From Luminiphilus sp. (GTDB lineage: Bacteria > Pseudomonadota > Gammaproteobacteria > Pseudomonadales > Halieaceae): a stretch of DNA of 8,080 nucleotides. Position 1 is the stretch's first letter, and each line of letters begins with the position of its first letter. The DNA lies in contig JAHEJH010000194.1 of the NCBI GenBank assembly GCA_024638905.1, forward strand, positions 1-8,080, written 5' to 3'. A program made the position numbers and the translations under genes. Below, piece after piece: positions 6,078 to 8,080 of the stretch. Below the pieces are notes generated by a model. That model saw only the letters and a program-made list of their open reading frames with translations. It had not been told where the DNA came from and searched no databases.

Positions 6078-6416
6078 TTACAGCGCTTCTTCGCCGGTCT
6101 CGCCGGTTCGGATGCGGGTGACATGCTCGAGGGATGAGACAAAAATTTTGCCGTCCCCGATCTTGCCGGTTTGTGCGGCCTTAGAAATGGCCTCGATGGT
6201 CTGATCGACCATGCCATCTGCGATGGCAATATCGATTTTGACCTTGGGTAGGAAATCCACGACGTACTCCGCGCCGCGATACAGCTCGGTGTGTCCCTTC
6301 TGGCGACCGAAGCCCTTGACCTCGCTCACCGTAATTCCCTGAACGCCAATCGTGGACAGCGCCTCGCGCACATCATCCAGCTTGAATGGCTTAATCACTG
6401 CAGTAACCAATTTCAT
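6078..6416 (-). CDS. glnK: PII nitrogen regulator GlnK, amtB-linked
   Basis: This is a full-length 112-residue PII protein. It has the conserved start MKLVTAVIKPFKLDDV, the T-loop GFGRQKGHTELYRGAEYVV with uridylylation target Y51, the B-loop TGKIGDGK (83-90), and C-terminal RIRTGETG (R101, R103), which contacts ATP. Linkage to amtB, 24 bases downstream, identifies it as the GlnK type that docks on the transporter when nitrogen is plentiful and reports nitrogen status through uridylylation. The ATG has an ideal GGAGG site 5 bases before it. The gene lies in one operon with the upstream porin gene, separated by a 42-base spacer holding a hairpin. Expression is probably driven by the sigma54 promoter upstream of the porin. 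Confidence 0.96.
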   Translation of the reverse strand: MKLVTAVIKPFKLDDVREALSTIGVQGITVSEVKGFGRQKGHTELYRGAEYVVDFLPKVKIDIAIADGMVDQTIEAISKAAQTGKIGDGKIFVSSLEHVTRIRTGETGEEAL

Positions 6417-6433
6417 GGCAACCTCCGATAAGA

Positions 6434-6451
6434 GCCGCCCGTAAGGGCGGC
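6434..6451 (-). other. Intercistronic hairpin between porin gene and glnK
   Basis: GCCGCCC (6434-6440), four-base loop, GGGCGGC (6445-6451) forms a perfect stem. On the transcribed minus strand it is followed by TCTTAT, not a T-run, so it is unlikely to be a full terminator. It may mark partial attenuation or RNA processing that sets porin message apart from glnK-amtB message. Confidence 0.6.
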
Positions 6452-6458
6452 GATTGCG

Positions 6459-7184
6459 TTACAGGCTCTTGGCCATTCCAAAAATCAGTGCTGCATCGCA
6501 CCAGTCGTAGCCGTAGCACTCGTTCTCATCCAGATCGGTGTCCTCATAGGTCAGGCTCCAGTCGATGCCTTGCCAGGACTTGCTCAGACCCACCAACCAG
6601 TGCACGTGCTTGTCGGTCTCGACATAGCTGGCCACGTCGTAGTCGACTTGCCCAACGAGGAAGCTCAGCCCCCAGTCTCCGGGCAGTGTCATGTCATAGC
6701 CGGCCTTCAGATAGACAATCTCACCTGTCTCGAACCAGTACTCGTCCGAGAACGCAACGCCCGCTGAGAAGCCACCGAAGCTGACGTTGGCGTAGACCTC
6801 TTCGTAGTCACCCAGCACGCCCTCGTCCTGGGGGTAGTCGTAGTAGATGTAGCCGACGTCGATGCCCAGACCGCCGTCAAAGCTGTGCGAGTAGCCGCCG
6901 TAGTAGTCAAGTTCCAGACCACCGTTTGCGCCACCGCAGGTATCGATCGCGCAATCGAAGTCGACCGCTGCGCCCCAAGTACCCAGATAAAAACCGGAAT
7001 CGAATGCGATATCGAACCCGCCCTGAATGGACGGCTTGCTGTCAGACTGCGAAATACCGCGGAATTTGTAATCAGTAACCAGTGCCACGTTGCCGCTGAC
7101 TTCTGCAGACTGCGCCGTTGGGGCGATAAAACTTGTGCTGCCTGCAATGGCGAGCGCGGGAAGTGCGTATTTCAAAACCTTCAT
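6459..7184 (-). CDS. TorF family putative porin (outer-membrane beta-barrel)
   Basis: The 241-residue product begins with a clear signal peptide (MKVLKYALPALAIAG...AQSA) with cleavage expected after A27. The mature start EVSGNVALVTDYKFRGISQS is the hallmark of the TorF/TIGR02001 family of small putative porins. The rest alternates short hydrophobic, aromatic-rich strands (GGLELDYYGGYSH, GIDVGYIYYDYP, IVYLKAGYDM), as in a beta-barrel. Two Cys pairs, C78/C83 and C223/C229, are unusual for a porin and may form loop disulfides. The last residue is Leu (MAKSL), not the usual aromatic barrel terminus. The ATG at 7184 has AGGAG 7 bases upstream; longer in-frame starts (7295) overlap the promoter and are rejected. 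First gene of the porin-glnK-amtB operon. The transported substrate is unknown; a nitrogen compound is a context inference. Confidence 0.88.
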   Translation of the reverse strand: MKVLKYALPALAIAGSTSFIAPTAQSAEVSGNVALVTDYKFRGISQSDSKPSIQGGFDIAFDSGFYLGTWGAAVDFDCAIDTCGGANGGLELDYYGGYSHSFDGGLGIDVGYIYYDYPQDEGVLGDYEEVYANVSFGGFSAGVAFSDEYWFETGEIVYLKAGYDMTLPGDWGLSFLVGQVDYDVASYVETDKHVHWLVGLSKSWQGIDWSLTYEDTDLDENECYGYDWCDAALIFGMAKSL

Positions 7185-7230
7185 TCGGTGTCTCCTGCAT
7201 AGCGAAATGTTGTGTTTCGATGTCATGTTG

Positions 7231-7260
7231 GGTTGAACCCGGTCGGAGCCGGCTACAACC
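7231..7260 (-). other. Leader hairpin in the 5' untranslated region of the porin operon
   Basis: GGTTG (7231-7235) pairs with CAACC (7256-7260). Inside it, CCGG (7239-7242) pairs with CCGG (7249-7252) around a six-base loop, with a 3x3 internal loop. If transcription starts near 7269, the hairpin would begin within about 10 bases of the mRNA 5' end. It is a likely stabilising or regulatory leader structure. A weaker CGAAA/TTTCG pair lies at 7203-7219. Confidence 0.4.
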
Positions 7261-7277
7261 TGCCCCCACACACGTCT

Positions 7278-7295
7278 TAGCGACGAGCGGGCCAA
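7278..7295 (-). promoter_or_regulatory. Putative sigma54 (RpoN) promoter of porin-glnK-amtB
   Basis: The minus strand reads TTGGCCCGCTCGTCGCTA. The invariant GG (7293-7292) and GC (7281-7280) are separated by exactly 10 bases, as sigma54 promoters require. The flanks fit YTGGCACG-N4-TTGCW with two mismatches. The start point would be near 7269, about 85 bases before the porin ATG. The location in front of glnK-amtB, a classic RpoN target, raises confidence. Confidence 0.72.
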
Positions 7296-7298
7296 GTC

Positions 7299-7317
7299 TT
7301 AAAAAAATAATATTTTT
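7299..7317. promoter_or_regulatory. A/T tract between enhancer and sigma54 promoter
   Basis: Nineteen consecutive A/T bases lie at about -30 to -48 from the predicted start, in otherwise GC-rich DNA. This position often holds an IHF-bound or intrinsically bent segment that lets an upstream activator reach sigma54 polymerase. I do not see a good match to the IHF core, so it may be intrinsic curvature or an UP-like element. Confidence 0.35.
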
Positions 7318-7383
7318 CCTGCATTTAGAATGATTAGGCCCACTATGCTGATAGTCAGGCGCTGTGCAGAACACCCACAATCC

Positions 7384-7421
7384 GCACCAAACGAGTGCGC
7401 GCTACGCACCACTTTTGGCGG
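7384..7421. promoter_or_regulatory. Putative NtrC enhancer sites
   Basis: GCACC-AAACG-AGTGC (7384-7398) matches the NtrC dyad GCACC-N5-GGTGC at 9 of 10 positions. A second GCACC half-site starts at 7406, exactly 22 bases (two helical turns) away, followed by a poor second arm (GGCGG, 7417-7421). Their centres fall about 120 and 145 bases upstream of the predicted sigma54 start, the usual enhancer distance. The sites also lie about 75-110 bases upstream of ubiK, but effects there are not implied. Confidence 0.5.
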
Positions 7422-7495
7422 GATAAGGTCTGTCAGGTCACTTTCGAGTGCGCTACATTGATGCGCGTATCACCCTCGCCGGTTGGGAGCAAATC

Positions 7496-7765
7496 ATGGC
7501 AGACGATCACTCAGCAAAGCGCGGCGCCAGCTCACTTTTTGAGCGGCTAACCCAGGCTGATGACCCGGTGTTTGAGCAGATTGACCGCAATGCCAAGAGT
7601 CTTTTGCAGTCGGCATTGACGCGCCTCGATGTGGTCAGTCGGGAAGAATTCGATGCCCAGACCGCGGTACTCAAGCGCACTCGCGAACGGCTCGAGGCGC
7701 TGGAGGCGCAAATTGCTGCCCTCGACGAGGCCCTGTCCGCAACCGGGCAGCAGGGAGATCAGTAA
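7496..7765 (+). CDS. ubiK: UbiK, ubiquinone biosynthesis accessory factor
   Basis: The 89-residue protein belongs to the UbiK/YqiC (BMFP) family. In E. coli it binds UbiJ and supports the soluble complex that makes ubiquinone under aerobic conditions. The diagnostic core LTRLDVVSREEFDAQTAVLKRTRERL spans about residues 42-67 and is followed by a heptad-like coiled coil (LEALEAQIAALDEAL). The N-terminal part (FERLTQADDPVFEQID) is more divergent, as usual in this family. I choose ATG 7496, which has GGGAG 6 bases upstream, over an in-frame GTG at 7448 with no ribosome-binding site. It is divergent from the porin-glnK-amtB operon; 61 bases separate it from the comM-like gene, probably its operon partner. 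Confidence 0.93.
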   Translation: MADDHSAKRGASSLFERLTQADDPVFEQIDRNAKSLLQSALTRLDVVSREEFDAQTAVLKRTRERLEALEAQIAALDEALSATGQQGDQ

Positions 7766-7826
7766 GACCCAAGAGGCATCAAACCCACCCTAATCCGGCA
7801 CAGCCGCAAGCGATCAAGGATGATCC

Positions 7827-8080
7827 ATGCACCTCTCGTTCATCAGCACGCGCGGGCAAGCAGGTCTCGATGCGCCCTCCATCACCGTTGAGGTGCATCT
7901 CAGCGCAGGCTTGCCCGCCTTTCAGGTGGTTGGCCTCGGAGACAGTCGCTCTCGAGAAATCCGCAGCCGGGTGCGCGCAGCCCTCATCAGTTCACATCTG
8001 AAATGGCCGGACTTCAATATCACGGTTAACCTGACGCCGGCTGAGCGCGTCACCCCCGGCACGCGCTTTGATCTACCCAT
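7827..8080 (+). CDS. comM: ComM/YifB-family Mg-chelatase-like AAA+ protein, N-terminal part (runs off right edge)
   Basis: An ATG at 7827, 6 bases after AAGGA, opens 84 codons that continue past the window. The sequence aligns with the N-terminal domain of YifB/ComM: ISTRGQAGLDAPSITVEVHLSAGLPAFQVVGLGDSRSREIRSRVRAAL, then ITVNLTPAERVTPGTRFDLP. ComM is a hexameric helicase that drives branch migration during integration of DNA taken up by transformation; the AAA+ and Mg-chelatase domains would lie beyond the edge. Compared with the usual consensus as I know it (VGLPE-x-x-VKE-x-R-x-RVR, then NLAPAD-x-x-KEG), this copy has GDSRSREIRSRVR and NLTPAERVTPG, so it is a divergent member. Location after ubiK agrees with conserved order in Pseudomonas and relatives. 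Confidence 0.87.
   Translation, partial: MHLSFISTRGQAGLDAPSITVEVHLSAGLPAFQVVGLGDSRSREIRSRVRAALISSHLKWPDFNITVNLTPAERVTPGTRFDLP

Noticed and set aside
7185..7295. 37-residue N-terminal extension of the porin from a TTG at 7295
   Set aside because: The extension overlaps the sigma54 promoter, lacks a ribosome-binding site and would bury the signal peptide; ATG 7184 has AGGAG 7 bases upstream.
7448..7495. 16-residue extension of UbiK from a GTG at 7448
   Set aside because: No ribosome-binding site is seen, and ATG 7496 has GGGAG at good spacing and gives the normal family length.
1..8080. Mobile elements, CRISPR arrays, tRNA or rRNA genes
   Set aside because: No transposase or integrase frame, no regularly spaced direct repeats and no tRNA-like cloverleaf were noticed; nearly all sequence is explained by conserved housekeeping genes.

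Overview
This window is chromosomal DNA from a gammaproteobacterium, most likely a marine, fairly GC-rich lineage such as the Cellvibrionales/Halieaceae-type groups. The rank is a call from conserved gene order; the finer placement is only inference. Two syntenic blocks support it: cyaY divergent from lptM-lysA-dapF-DUF484-(xerC)-HAD phosphatase, and glnK-amtB next to ubiK and comM (yifB). No mobile element, CRISPR array, phage gene, tRNA or rRNA is visible. The window is mostly housekeeping genes with a nitrogen-response locus, and I do not see an undescribed multi-gene defence or biosynthetic system.

Left block (1-4278). A minus-strand secreted or membrane-anchored protein begins inside the 3' end of cyaY and runs off the left edge. 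cyaY (frataxin) is read leftward. Divergently, a tiny lipoprotein gene (lptM), lysA and dapF form a tightly coupled operon with 1- and 4-base overlaps, covering the last step of lysine synthesis and the preceding epimerase that also supplies meso-diaminopimelate for peptidoglycan. A DUF484 protein and a HAD-superfamily phosphatase (YigB type) follow. The recombinase gene xerC, which normally lies between these two, is absent. In its place is a 21-codon open frame joined to both neighbours by 4-base GTGA/ATGA overlaps and containing a perfect hairpin.

Right block (4284-7184, all minus strand). The order of transcription is a TorF-type putative porin, glnK, amtB, a strong intrinsic terminator, and then a second PII gene with its own sigma70-like promoter. 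Upstream of the porin gene are a GG-N10-GC sigma54 promoter, an A/T tract, and NtrC-like dyads at enhancer distance. This indicates that the porin, PII protein and ammonium transporter are induced together under nitrogen limitation. The second PII protein lacks four residues just before its C-terminal RIRTGE motif, an unusual change close to the nucleotide-binding site.

Right edge (7496-8080). ubiK (ubiquinone biosynthesis accessory factor) is followed by the 5' end of a comM/yifB-family AAA+ gene whose N-terminal sequence departs from the usual family consensus.
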